From: CAYLPU01 sp964385635
GTDB lineage: Bacteria; Chloroflexota; Anaerolineae; B4-G1
DNA length: 29,355 nucleotides
Assembly (NCBI GenBank): GCA_964385635.1
Contig: CAYLPU010000063.1
Span: forward strand, 1-29,355
Direction of reading: 5' to 3'
Position numbers and translations under genes: made by a program. Positions 1 to 6,753 of the stretch are shown one piece after another (the stretch's first letter is position 1; each line of letters begins with the position of its first letter). Under the pieces are notes generated by a model. That model did not search any database, was not told where the DNA came from, and saw only the letters and a list, made by a program, of their open reading frames with translations.

Positions 1-411
1 GGGTGCGGCCCTGCGGTTGGCGGGACAATTTGGTGTGGGTGGGGGGGGGGGCGGGGGTGGGGGGGGGGGGGGGGGGCACATTCCTGGCTGGGCGGGCAGC
101 GCTGGGCGAACGTGCGCTATCCGCGGGATTATATCGCGGCGCTGGAACAGGGCCGTTCGCCGGTGGCCGAGGTGGAGGAGATTGGCCGGCGGCTGGGGAT
201 GGGGGAGACGATGATGCTGGGGCTGCGGCTGGCGGAGGGGGTGCGGGCCAGCGTGTTTGAGATGCGGTTCGGGGAGGCGCTGGCGGATGTGTTTGGGGAG
301 GAACTGGGGGAATTGCGGGGACTTGGATTGCTGGAGTGGGATGGGGCCGTGGCGCGACTGACGGCGCGGGGGCGGTTGTTGGGGAATCAGGTGTTTGTGG
401 CCTTCGTGTAG
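1..411 (+). CDS. hemW: HemW-like heme chaperone / radical SAM coproporphyrinogen oxidase-like, C-terminal part, 5' end cut and damaged
   Basis: This is the C-terminal third of a HemW-family protein (oxygen-independent coproporphyrinogen III oxidase-like heme chaperone); the radical SAM core lies outside the window. From position 76 the frame is intact: AHSWLGGQRWANVRYPRDYI, then the family motif MGETMMLGLRLAEGV, then a winged-helix-like tail ending RLTARGRLLGNQVFVAF and a TAG at 409-411. Upstream of the G-rich tract at 41-76 the homologous sequence (WRDNLVWVGGGAG, about 18-56) is in a different frame, and the segment before that (tgcggccctgcggttgg) looks like an eroded version of a CRHNL-YW motif. 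The frame break lies exactly in the homopolymer, so it is more likely a sequencing or assembly error at a contig end than a true pseudogene. The gene is unrelated to the CRISPR locus downstream. Confidence 0.85.
   Translation, partial: GCGPAVGGTIWCGWGGGRGWGGGGGAHSWLGGQRWANVRYPRDYIAALEQGRSPVAEVEEIGRRLGMGETMMLGLRLAEGVRASVFEMRFGEALADVFGEELGELRGLGLLEWDGAVARLTARGRLLGNQVFVAFV
41..76. repeat. Poly-G tract inside hemW, probable sequence artefact
   Basis: Of 36 bases only two are not G (C at 52, T at 58). In the intact gene this stretch should encode a short GxGAGAH segment. The reading frame differs on the two sides, which fits over-called G bases near a contig end. Confidence 0.75.
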
Positions 412-429
412 CGATGCCCGACACTTGAT

Positions 430-518
430 TGTCATACTTTCCCTACACGAACTGTCTAACTTTCCCTACATGAATTGTCAGACTTTCCCTACATAAATTG
501 TCAGACTTTCCCTACAGA
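430..518. repeat. Four direct repeats with a 23-bp period
   Basis: Copies start at 430, 453, 476 and 499, each of the form TGTCagACTTTCCCTACA followed by a variable 5-bp tail; the last copy is shortened. TGT and ACA at the two ends of the 18-bp core form a small dyad. The block ends about 20 bp upstream of a TATAAT box (538-543), where activator sites or iterons are often found. No protein is encoded. Confidence 0.85.
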
Positions 519-534
519 CAGACAGCGCGGTTTC

Positions 535-543
535 TGGTATAAT
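535..543 (+). promoter_or_regulatory. Extended -10 promoter downstream of the direct repeats
   Basis: TGG followed by TATAAT (538-543) is a perfect -10 box with an extended TGn element. The -35 position (515-520, CAGACA) is poor and overlaps the last direct repeat, which would suit an activator-dependent promoter. The transcript would start near 550 and run about 210 nt before cas6, crossing the hairpin at 613-670. Confidence 0.5.
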
Positions 544-612
544 GGTGTTCTGTATGAGTAGGTCACGACGCAGCGATTCCCGTTTTAGCATCGTTGCCGC
601 GTGATATGGCAT

Positions 613-670
613 CGTAGTGGCGACTTTAGTCGCTGGTTGCGCGGCCCAAACGACTAAAGTCGTTACTACG
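613..670. repeat. Inverted repeat of the CGACTTTAGTCG type
   Basis: A 20-bp arm at 613-632 (cgtagtggcgactttagtcg) pairs with 651-670, with two G-T type mismatches and an 18-bp loop. The core CGACTTTAGTCG is itself nearly palindromic. It resembles interspersed repeats I associate with Chloroflexota and cyanobacteria. Together with 412-759 this stretch contains repeats and promoters but no credible gene. Confidence 0.75.
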
Positions 671-705
671 AATCCCATAACGGGAATTGCTGGTCACGAT
701 GTGAT

Positions 706-734
706 TTGGTTTCTCTGTGGCGTTGATGTATACT
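706..734 (+). promoter_or_regulatory. Probable promoter of the cas6-csm operon
   Basis: TTGGTT (706-711), a 17-bp spacer and TATACT (729-734) match the sigma-70 consensus well. The predicted start near 741 leaves a leader of about 19 nt carrying GGAGGT (750-755) before the cas6 ATG at 760. Confidence 0.65.
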
Positions 735-759
735 GTGTTGGTGCATAATGGAGGTGCTA

Positions 760-1566
760 ATGCTTACCAGCCTGGTGCTCGTCTTGACCACGGATTGCCC
801 TCTCACATTTCCTTCTCACCTGGGCCGCGCCAGCCACGCGGCCTTTCTCCGTCTGATCGCCCAGTCCGCCCCAGACCTGGCCGAGCGGCTGCACGATCCT
901 GACGAACGTCGCCCCTTCACCTGTTCCACCGTCTGGGGGGCCCGCCGGCGGGGACGCGGCCTGGCGCTGGATTCCAGCACCCCGGTCTTTGTCCGCTACA
1001 CTGGCCTGACCGCTGAGGTCTCCCGCCATCTCCAGATACTGGCGCAGGATCCACCGTCGCACGTCGAGATAGAAGGGGTCAATCTGGCGGTTCAGCAGGC
1101 CACCCTCGACCCGGCTGTCCATCCCTGGGCTGGACAGGTCAGTTACGAGGAACTGGCAGCGGGCCATCTTCTCCCTGGCGAGCCTCCGCCTCACCGCACG
1201 GAGTTGGAGTTCGTCTCTCCCACCGCTTTTCGCTCCGGGGGGCGCACGTTGCCCGTTCCGCTTCCCGCGCTCGTATACGGTGGCCTGGTGGGTAAATGGA
1301 ACGCTTTCGCTCCCGTGGCTGTCTCCGAGGAGGTGCGCCGCTTTGCAGAGGAGTGTCTGGCCATCAGCCGCTACCGGCTCTCCACCCGTGCCATCAATGC
1401 CAAGGGGAAATCGGTCCAGATCGGCTTCGTGGGTCACTGCCGGTACACGGCCCTGAACAGGGATCGGTACTGGCTGGGGTTGATCCAGTTGCTGACCGAT
1501 TATGCCTTCTACGCCGGGGTCGGCTATCAGACGGCGGCGGGGATGGGGCAGGTGCGCCGCGCTTGA
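760..1566 (+). CDS. cas6: CRISPR endoribonuclease Cas6, first copy
   Basis: Cas6 is the RAMP-fold RNase that cuts the repeats of the precursor CRISPR transcript. The protein is 268 aa. Conserved stretches are RRPFTCSTVWGARR near residue 50, FVSPTAFRSGGRTLP near 150, KWNAF near 180, and the C-terminal glycine-rich RAMP loop GVGYQTAAGMGQVR that ends the protein. I chose ATG 760 over the in-frame ATG at 748 because GGAGGT at 750-755 lies just before it and because the second Cas6 (11497-12348) aligns from this point. The two copies align along their full length but are clearly diverged, so this is an old duplication or a separate acquisition. The gene is first in the csm operon, 40 bp before the CARF-HTH gene. 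Catalytic residues cannot be assigned with certainty from sequence alone. Confidence 0.9.
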   Translation: MLTSLVLVLTTDCPLTFPSHLGRASHAAFLRLIAQSAPDLAERLHDPDERRPFTCSTVWGARRRGRGLALDSSTPVFVRYTGLTAEVSRHLQILAQDPPSHVEIEGVNLAVQQATLDPAVHPWAGQVSYEELAAGHLLPGEPPPHRTELEFVSPTAFRSGGRTLPVPLPALVYGGLVGKWNAFAPVAVSEEVRRFAEECLAISRYRLSTRAINAKGKSVQIGFVGHCRYTALNRDRYWLGLIQLLTDYAFYAGVGYQTAAGMGQVRRA

Positions 1567-1606
1567 GGGGACGGGGAGAGGGGGAGACGGGGAGAGGGGG
1601 TGAGTG

Positions 1607-2455
1607 ATGGTCACGTCTTCTGTTCTTATCGCGCCGGTGGGTTCTAAACCCCAACTGGTGACTATCGCGCTGGATTTGCTGTTGGAACAGGGCGAGGATG
1701 TACGAGGGGTTGTGGTGTTGCACACCACGTTGGATCGGCAGGCGACGTGTGCTTCTGTGGCCCGGCTGGGCGAGGAGTTTTCTCACACCTACCGTGGCGT
1801 GCGTCTGCGCCCCATCTGCCTGTGTGACGGGCGGGGTGTCCCCCTGCGCGATGTGGATAGCGAGCCGGCGGCCCGCGAGGCGTTCCGCGTCCTCTACCGG
1901 GAGGTGAAGGCGGCCAAGCAGGACGGCCTGCGGGTGCATCTCTCTATCGCCGGTGGGCGCAAGATCATCGCCGTCTATGGCATGGCGGTGGCGCAACTCC
2001 TCTTCGACTCCGATGACCGGGTGTGGCACATCTTTTCGATGCCTGCTCTCATCGAGAGCAAGGCGCTGCATGCGGGGCGAAATGAGGTAGCACTGATACG
2101 AGTTCCTGTGCTGCGCTGGTCGGAGGTCAGCCCGGCGCTCACCGACCTGATTCTGAGCGACGACCCTTTCGAGGCGCTGCGGCGGCAGGAGGAACTGCGC
2201 CAGGCGGACGCGCTGCGGTTGGCGCGGGAGTTCGTGGAGCGGGAACTGAGCCCGGCCGAGCAGGAGGTTGTGCGGCTGGTGGTGTGCGAGGGGCTGACCG
2301 ATGCGGTGGTTGCGGAGCGGACTTGCCGGAGTCCCAAGACGGTGGGGCATCATCTCTCGTCGGCCTACGGGAAGGCTCGCGTGTACTTCGGTCTCGCCCG
2401 TGCCAACCGGCATACGCTGACGGTGCTCCTGGCGGCTTATTGGTTGGTTGGGTAG
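1607..2455 (+). CDS. CARF-domain (NE0113-like) protein fused to a LuxR-type helix-turn-helix
   Basis: 282 aa. The N-terminal part (about 1-190) looks like a CARF sensor of the Cas_NE0113 / ring-nuclease-like group: beta-strand VLIAPVGSKPQLVTIALDLL at the start, VVVLHTT near residue 40, and the nucleotide-binding motif HLSIAGGRKIIAVYGMAVAQ near 110-130. The C-terminal part (about 214-275) is a LuxR/GerE helix-turn-helix: LSPAEQEVVRLVV, then VVAERTCRSPKTVGHHLSSAY. CARF domains bind cyclic oligoadenylates made by Cas10, so the likely role is a transcription factor that responds to, and perhaps degrades, that messenger. ATG 1607 was preferred to GTG 1604; a GGAGAGGGGG stretch (1591-1600) precedes it. 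CARF proteins with winged-helix domains (Csa3 type) are well known; a LuxR-type partner is less familiar to me. The family is confident, ring-nuclease activity is only a possibility. Confidence 0.8.
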   Translation: MVTSSVLIAPVGSKPQLVTIALDLLLEQGEDVRGVVVLHTTLDRQATCASVARLGEEFSHTYRGVRLRPICLCDGRGVPLRDVDSEPAAREAFRVLYREVKAAKQDGLRVHLSIAGGRKIIAVYGMAVAQLLFDSDDRVWHIFSMPALIESKALHAGRNEVALIRVPVLRWSEVSPALTDLILSDDPFEALRRQEELRQADALRLAREFVERELSPAEQEVVRLVVCEGLTDAVVAERTCRSPKTVGHHLSSAYGKARVYFGLARANRHTLTVLLAAYWLVG

Positions 2456-2511
2456 TTGGGTGGTCCCCCCGTCAAGTGTTGATGGCCCGCTGCCCCCACC
2501 TACACGGCCAC

Positions 2512-2572
2512 GCTCCAGCCGGATCGCCAGATCCGGCGGCCCAACAACGGGATCTGACGATCCCTCTGGAGC
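2512..2572. repeat. Palindromic interspersed element, GGATCGCCAGATCC family
   Basis: A 23-bp arm at 2512-2534 (gctccagcc plus ggatcgccagatcc) pairs with 2550-2572 with about three mismatches and a 15-bp loop. The same core occurs at 12413-12426 and, inverted, at 12504-12517, so it is a repeat family. The rest of 2456-2705 holds no supported gene. Confidence 0.8.
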
Positions 2573-2705
2573 GAAAGTGAGAACAATGCTCAATAGGGAG
2601 ACTATCGGTAGTTGGTGGGGTAGAGAAATGGGGAGAGTTCCCTATGGGGGAATAGGGAGGGTTACCGATGTGAACTGGGCCGGAGTGGTGTACAATGGGG
2701 ATGTG

Positions 2706-2957
2706 ATGGATCAGTGCCCAATCTGTGGGGGAAGTCTGGAGCATGTGCTCGTGGTGTGCGGCCAGTGCGGAGAGATGTTGCCGCTGCGGGTGGTCGTGGT
2801 GAGCGAGGGGAGCCACGGCGGGGGGTTCGCGGTGGTGGCGGAGGAGCAAGGGAGACAAGGGGAGGGGGAGACGGGGAGACGGGGGGACAAGGAGACAAGG
2901 AGACAAGGAGACGAGGTGACAAGGAGCAAGGGGCCGGAGGAGGTCAATGAGCAATGA
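2706..2957 (+). CDS. Small zinc-ribbon protein, hypothetical
   Basis: 83 aa starting MDQCPICGGSLEHVLVVCGQ; the cysteines C4-x2-C7-x10-C18-x2-C21 form a typical zinc ribbon. The segment after residue 40 is translated from low-complexity GGGAGACAAGGAGACAAGG sequence and is unlikely to fold. The end overlaps the csm1 start by 4 bp, so translation could be coupled. No strong ribosome binding site precedes the ATG. It may be a real small RNA- or protein-binding partner, or only a leader ORF. The same GGGGAGACGGGGAGA low-complexity sequence also follows cas6 at 1568-1600. Confidence 0.5.
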   Translation: MDQCPICGGSLEHVLVVCGQCGEMLPLRVVVVSEGSHGGGFAVVAEEQGRQGEGETGRRGDKETRRQGDEVTRSKGPEEVNEQ

Positions 2958-5365
2958 ACGATGAGGCAATGAACAATGAACGGGTGTACCTGGCGGCGCT
3001 GGCGGGGTTGCTGCACGATGTGGGGAAGTTTGCGCAGCGGGCCAACTGGCAGCGCGGAAAGCACACTGAGGTCGGCGGTGAGTTCGTCAGCCAGTACATG
3101 CCCGAACAGTGGAGAGAGCACCTCTACCCTGTGATGGGTCATCACGATCGTCCGCTCCAGGGGTACGAGACCAAGGTGGTGGCATTGGCCGATCGGCTCT
3201 CGGCTGCCGAACGCGAGGAGGCGGACGAAAGCGGCGAACGACAATTGGTCTCAATCTTCAGCCAGATCGGGGAAGAGAAACAACGACCAGACAAGCGGTT
3301 CTGGCCATTGAAGCCGCTCGCCCTGAGCGGGGACGTGCTCTTTCCCGGCAATGCGCTGTCGGGCGAGGAAGAGATTTCCGCCTACAGGAGGCTGTGGGAC
3401 GGGTTCGTCGAGGCGGTCCAGGTGTTGCCGTCCAACGATCTACTGGCGTACCTGGAGGGGCTCTACTACGCATTTCAGCGCTTCACGTGGTGCGTCCCCG
3501 GTGCCTATTATCGGGCACTGCCCGACGTGTCTCTCTTCGACCACAGTCGCACCACGGCGGCGTTGGCTGCCTGCATCGTGGGTCTCCAGGTGGACGAGCC
3601 CACGCTTGATGATCTGCTGGCTGGTCGGCGGCGAGACGAACCGCTGGTGCTGCTGGTAGGGGGCGATGTCTCGGGCGTGCAGGATTTCATCTACACGATC
3701 ACCGCCCGTGGCGCGGCCAAGGGACTGCGGGGACGTTCCTTCTACCTGCAACTCCTCACCGAAGCGGTGGTTCGTTTCATCCTGCGGGAATTGGGGCTGC
3801 CGATCACCAACCTGCTCTACGCCGGTGGCGGGCACTTTTACCTGCTAGCGCCCCTCGATGCGGAAGAGCAACTGGAGGAGATTCGCGCCAGTGTGAGCCG
3901 CAAACTGCTGGCCCACCACGGCGGCGACCTCTACCTGGCCCTGGGCTGGACGACGGCCTCCGCCAATGACTTCGACCGCGAACGCTTTGGGGAGAAATGG
4001 CAGGACGTGTCGAGGGCAATGAATGAGGCCAAGCGGCAGCGCTTTGCGGAACTTGACGATGCTGCTCTGTTGGTCGAGAGAGTCTTCGGCCCGTTAGGCC
4101 AGGGCGGCGATGAGAAGGGAGAGTGTCAGGTCTGCCACTATGACGGTCATGTTCGGGTGGAACACAGGGGCACCGAGGAAGAGCGGCGTATCTGTAGTCT
4201 CTGTCAGTCGCTGGAGGGGTTGGGCACCGACCTGCGCGATGCCGACTATCTTCTGTTGGCCGAGATCGAAGCGGGGGAAGCAGAGCGGGCGGGCTACGCG
4301 GAGGCGCTGGCGGCTTTCGGGATGGCGCCAGGGTTTGCCACTGCCGACGGGCGTCCTATCCTGCGTCTGCCGGGCACCGTCCGGCGGGCCACGCTGCTGG
4401 CGATGCGTGATCTGCCAGACGTGGCTGAGATGGCCAGCCGTATCTCTCGGAAGCATGGCTATCCTGTCGCGCCCGGGACCCGCTATGTCGTCAACGTCAC
4501 GCCGCACAAGGGAGACAGCATCGCCACGTTTGAGGACCTGCAAGAGGCATCGCAGGGCGTCAAACGCCTGGGTGTGCTGCGGATGGACGTGGACGATCTG
4601 GGCGACTTGTTCCGCTGGGGGATGGAGGATGCCACGCTCTCCCGGGTGGCCTCGCTTAGTTTCGCGCTGTCGCTTTTCTTCGAGGGCTGGGTAGGGGAAC
4701 TGTGCCGTCAGGCCAACCAGCAGGCCGGGACGGACAAGGTCTACGCCATTTACTCCGGCGGCGACGACTTGTTCGTCGTCGGCGCGTGGGACGCGCTGCC
4801 GGGATTGGCGGACACCATTCGCAAGGACCTGGCCCGCTTCGCGGCGGACAACCGGGCCGTGCACATCTCCGGCGGGCTGACGCTGCATGCGGGCAAGTAC
4901 CCGCTCTGCCAGGCCGCCGTTGACGCCGAGGGGGCCCTGGACACAGCCAAAGACCTGGTGCGGGCGAATGGGCATAAAAAGGACGGCTTCAACTTCCTGG
5001 GGCTGACCGTTCCCTGGGAGCAGTTCGGTGTCGTGGAGAGCGAGAAGGAAGGCCTGGTGAAGCTGGTAAGGTCCAAAGCCGAGGGTGGCCTGAGTGTCAA
5101 TCGGGCGCTGCTGCGGACGTTGCTGCGGCTCTACGCTCGCTTCACCGATGCCGTTCACAAGCACGGCAAGCCCTACTGGGGCCCGTGGATGTGGCAGGGG
5201 GCGTATACCCTCAAGCGGATGGAAGGCCGCTACGATGGAAAGGCACAAGCGGAGATCAAACGACTTCGGGACGCTTTGAAGCAAAATAACTTTCGATACA
5301 TTGAGACGCTCGGCCCGGCTGCACGGTGGGCCGAACTACTGATGAGAAAGGAGCAAGAAAGATGA
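2954..5365 (+). CDS. csm1: Cas10 subunit of the type III-A complex (Csm1)
   Basis: Large subunit of the Csm complex, 803 aa, a normal length for Csm1. Domains in order: an N-terminal HD nuclease with LLHDVGKF (H21-D22) and GHHD near 62-65; a first palm-like domain with GGDVSGVQDFIYTIT near 235; a zinc-binding insertion with C391-x2-C394 and C414-x2-C417; the catalytic palm with GVLRMDVDDLGDLF near 540 and YSGGDD at 600-605; and a C-terminal helical domain. The intact HD predicts target-activated ssDNase activity and the intact GGDD predicts synthesis of cyclic oligoadenylates, the signal read by the CARF proteins in this operon. The ATG follows GGAGG about 10 bp upstream. Its end overlaps csm2 by 4 bp (ATGA). 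Confidence 0.97.
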   Translation: MNDEAMNNERVYLAALAGLLHDVGKFAQRANWQRGKHTEVGGEFVSQYMPEQWREHLYPVMGHHDRPLQGYETKVVALADRLSAAEREEADESGERQLVSIFSQIGEEKQRPDKRFWPLKPLALSGDVLFPGNALSGEEEISAYRRLWDGFVEAVQVLPSNDLLAYLEGLYYAFQRFTWCVPGAYYRALPDVSLFDHSRTTAALAACIVGLQVDEPTLDDLLAGRRRDEPLVLLVGGDVSGVQDFIYTITARGAAKGLRGRSFYLQLLTEAVVRFILRELGLPITNLLYAGGGHFYLLAPLDAEEQLEEIRASVSRKLLAHHGGDLYLALGWTTASANDFDRERFGEKWQDVSRAMNEAKRQRFAELDDAALLVERVFGPLGQGGDEKGECQVCHYDGHVRVEHRGTEEERRICSLCQSLEGLGTDLRDADYLLLAEIEAGEAERAGYAEALAAFGMAPGFATADGRPILRLPGTVRRATLLAMRDLPDVAEMASRISRKHGYPVAPGTRYVVNVTPHKGDSIATFEDLQEASQGVKRLGVLRMDVDDLGDLFRWGMEDATLSRVASLSFALSLFFEGWVGELCRQANQQAGTDKVYAIYSGGDDLFVVGAWDALPGLADTIRKDLARFAADNRAVHISGGLTLHAGKYPLCQAAVDAEGALDTAKDLVRANGHKKDGFNFLGLTVPWEQFGVVESEKEGLVKLVRSKAEGGLSVNRALLRTLLRLYARFTDAVHKHGKPYWGPWMWQGAYTLKRMEGRYDGKAQAEIKRLRDALKQNNFRYIETLGPAARWAELLMRKEQER

Positions 5366-5805
5366 GTTATGATCAGAGGCGACGTGGAGGCTCGGCCCGT
5401 CTGTCTGTCTCGGAACGAGACATCGCCGCTATCATTGACGGAGATGTCGAGAAACTGGTCGTGGAAGCCGAGAAGCTGGGGGCCAGCCTCAAAGACCAAA
5501 AGTTGACCACCAACCAGATTCGCAATATCTTCGGCACAGTACGGCGCATCGAGATGAATTGGCCGGAGAAGCCGCAAGACGAATCCGAGCGCCAGCGTGC
5601 CACTAAGGCGCAGCGGGAACTCTTGCTGCTCAAACCAAAGATGGCCTACCAGGCCAAGCGCGAGCGGGGCAAAGGGGTGCAGATGCTCACCGATGTTCTC
5701 TCCGATGCGATTGACCTGGTCGGCACTGACCGAACAAGATTTCAGCATTTTGTGGATTTCTTCGAGGCCATCCTGGCCTACCATAGGGCTGCTGGTGGCA
5801 ATTAG
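5362..5805 (+). CDS. csm2: Csm2, small subunit of the type III-A complex
   Basis: 147 aa, helical and charged, typical of Csm2, the small subunit that lines the inner filament next to the crRNA-target duplex. Recognisable segments are LTTNQIRNIFGTVRRIE near residue 50 and LLLLKPKMAYQAKRE near 90, followed by a helix ending FVDFFEAILAYHR. The start ATG 5362 overlaps the csm1 stop and has AAAGGAG at 5347-5353, eight bases upstream. An earlier in-frame start would lie inside csm1 without a ribosome binding site. Its presence, with csm3 to csm5, defines the system as III-A rather than III-B or III-D. Confidence 0.93.
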   Translation: MSYDQRRRGGSARLSVSERDIAAIIDGDVEKLVVEAEKLGASLKDQKLTTNQIRNIFGTVRRIEMNWPEKPQDESERQRATKAQRELLLLKPKMAYQAKRERGKGVQMLTDVLSDAIDLVGTDRTRFQHFVDFFEAILAYHRAAGGN

Positions 5806-5828
5806 GGCAATAGCGCAAAACCCGCCCT

Positions 5829-5898
5829 GTCACCCTGAGCGAAGCGAAGGGTCTTCACCACCGTAATAAGGAGATTCTTCGCTACGCTCAGAATGACG
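5829..5898. repeat. Inverted repeat of the CTGAGCGAAGCGAAG type between csm2 and csm3
   Basis: The left arm (5829-5853, caccctgagcgaagcgaag) pairs with the right arm (about 5873-5898, ttcgctacgctcagaatgac). A relative of this element, CTTCGACTTCGCTCAGG, lies inside the GNAT gene at 19953-19976. In the csm operon it separates two genes that elsewhere usually sit close together, and the hairpin could change transcript stability between them. Confidence 0.8.
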
Positions 5899-5948
5899 GT
5901 CAATCGTCAGGGCGACTTTTGCGGCACTGCCAATTAGGAGATGATACA

Positions 5949-6752
5949 ATGACAAAGACAGCCAATCTATACGGACGTGTGTTCATCGAGTGCCAGATCG
6001 AAACCAAGACCGGCCTCCACATCGGTGGGGCCGAAAGTTCCCTCTCCATTGGCGGTGTGGATAACGTCATCATCCGCGACCCGCTCTCCAACCGGCCCTA
6101 CGTCCCCGGATCGTCCCTCAAGGGCAAGATGCGCTCGCAGATGGAAAAGTTCCACGGGCTGCTCCAGAACCAGCGCATTGGACGGGACGTCTATATCCAC
6201 ACATGCAAGAATGCCGGTGACTATGCCGACTGCATCGTCTGCCACATCTACGGCGTGCCAGGAGAAGCGGATTTCTCTACCTCCACCCGCCTGGTGGTGC
6301 GCGACGTGCAACTGAGCGAGGAGAGCGTCGCCAAACTGAACGCGGCCAAGACCGACCTGCCCTTCACTGAGGTCAAGTGGGAGGCGGCCATCGACCGCGT
6401 CACCTCGGCCGCCACGCCCCGCCAGATGGAGCGCGTGCCCGCCGGGGCCGTCTTTCGCCCGGCCGAGATGGTTTATTCTGTCTATGAACGCGCCGACGTG
6501 AAACGCTTCGAGAACGTCGTCGAGGGCATGCAACTCTTGGAGGACGACTACCTGGGCGGTTCCGGCTCGCGTGGCTCTGGCAAGGTCGCCTTCCGCGCCA
6601 TCAATCTGACCGCCAAGGCCCGCGACAGTTACCGTCAGGGCAAAAAATATGAGCGGACATTCGACACGCTGGACGACCTGGCGGCGGCGATGCCGGATGT
6701 AATGGCGTGGCTGGAAAAGGACGGCGTGCCCGTTACCGGCAAGGAGGGCTGA
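5949..6752 (+). CDS. csm3: Csm3, backbone subunit and target RNase of the type III-A complex
   Basis: 267 aa Cas7-family RAMP protein that forms the crRNA-binding backbone and cuts the target RNA at 6-nt intervals. Motifs: TGLHIGGAESSLSIGGVDN at 21-39, then PYVPGSSLKGKMRSQMEKF, TEVKWEAAIDRVTSAATPRQ, and the C-terminal glycine-rich loop LGGSGSRGSGKVAF. Asp38 in IGGVDN aligns by motif with the catalytic Asp33 of the Streptococcus thermophilus protein, so cleavage activity is predicted. A cluster with H and C residues (YIHTCKNAGDYADCIVCHIYG) suggests bound zinc. The start was chosen at ATG 5949, with AGGAG at 5937-5941. The stop is one base before csm4. Confidence 0.96.
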   Translation: MTKTANLYGRVFIECQIETKTGLHIGGAESSLSIGGVDNVIIRDPLSNRPYVPGSSLKGKMRSQMEKFHGLLQNQRIGRDVYIHTCKNAGDYADCIVCHIYGVPGEADFSTSTRLVVRDVQLSEESVAKLNAAKTDLPFTEVKWEAAIDRVTSAATPRQMERVPAGAVFRPAEMVYSVYERADVKRFENVVEGMQLLEDDYLGGSGSRGSGKVAFRAINLTAKARDSYRQGKKYERTFDTLDDLAAAMPDVMAWLEKDGVPVTGKEG

Positions 6753-6753
6753 T

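Noticed and set aside
478..678. Minus-strand 66-codon frame in the repeat region before cas6
   Set aside because: Consists of repeat and hairpin sequence, no ribosome binding site or homology.
1394..2593. Minus-strand open frame opposite cas6-1 and the CARF-HTH gene
   Set aside because: Spans two genes and an intergenic region, low-complexity composition, no motif.
4094..5284. Minus-strand open frame opposite csm1
   Set aside because: Antisense shadow of the Cas10 palm region, no start signals or domain.
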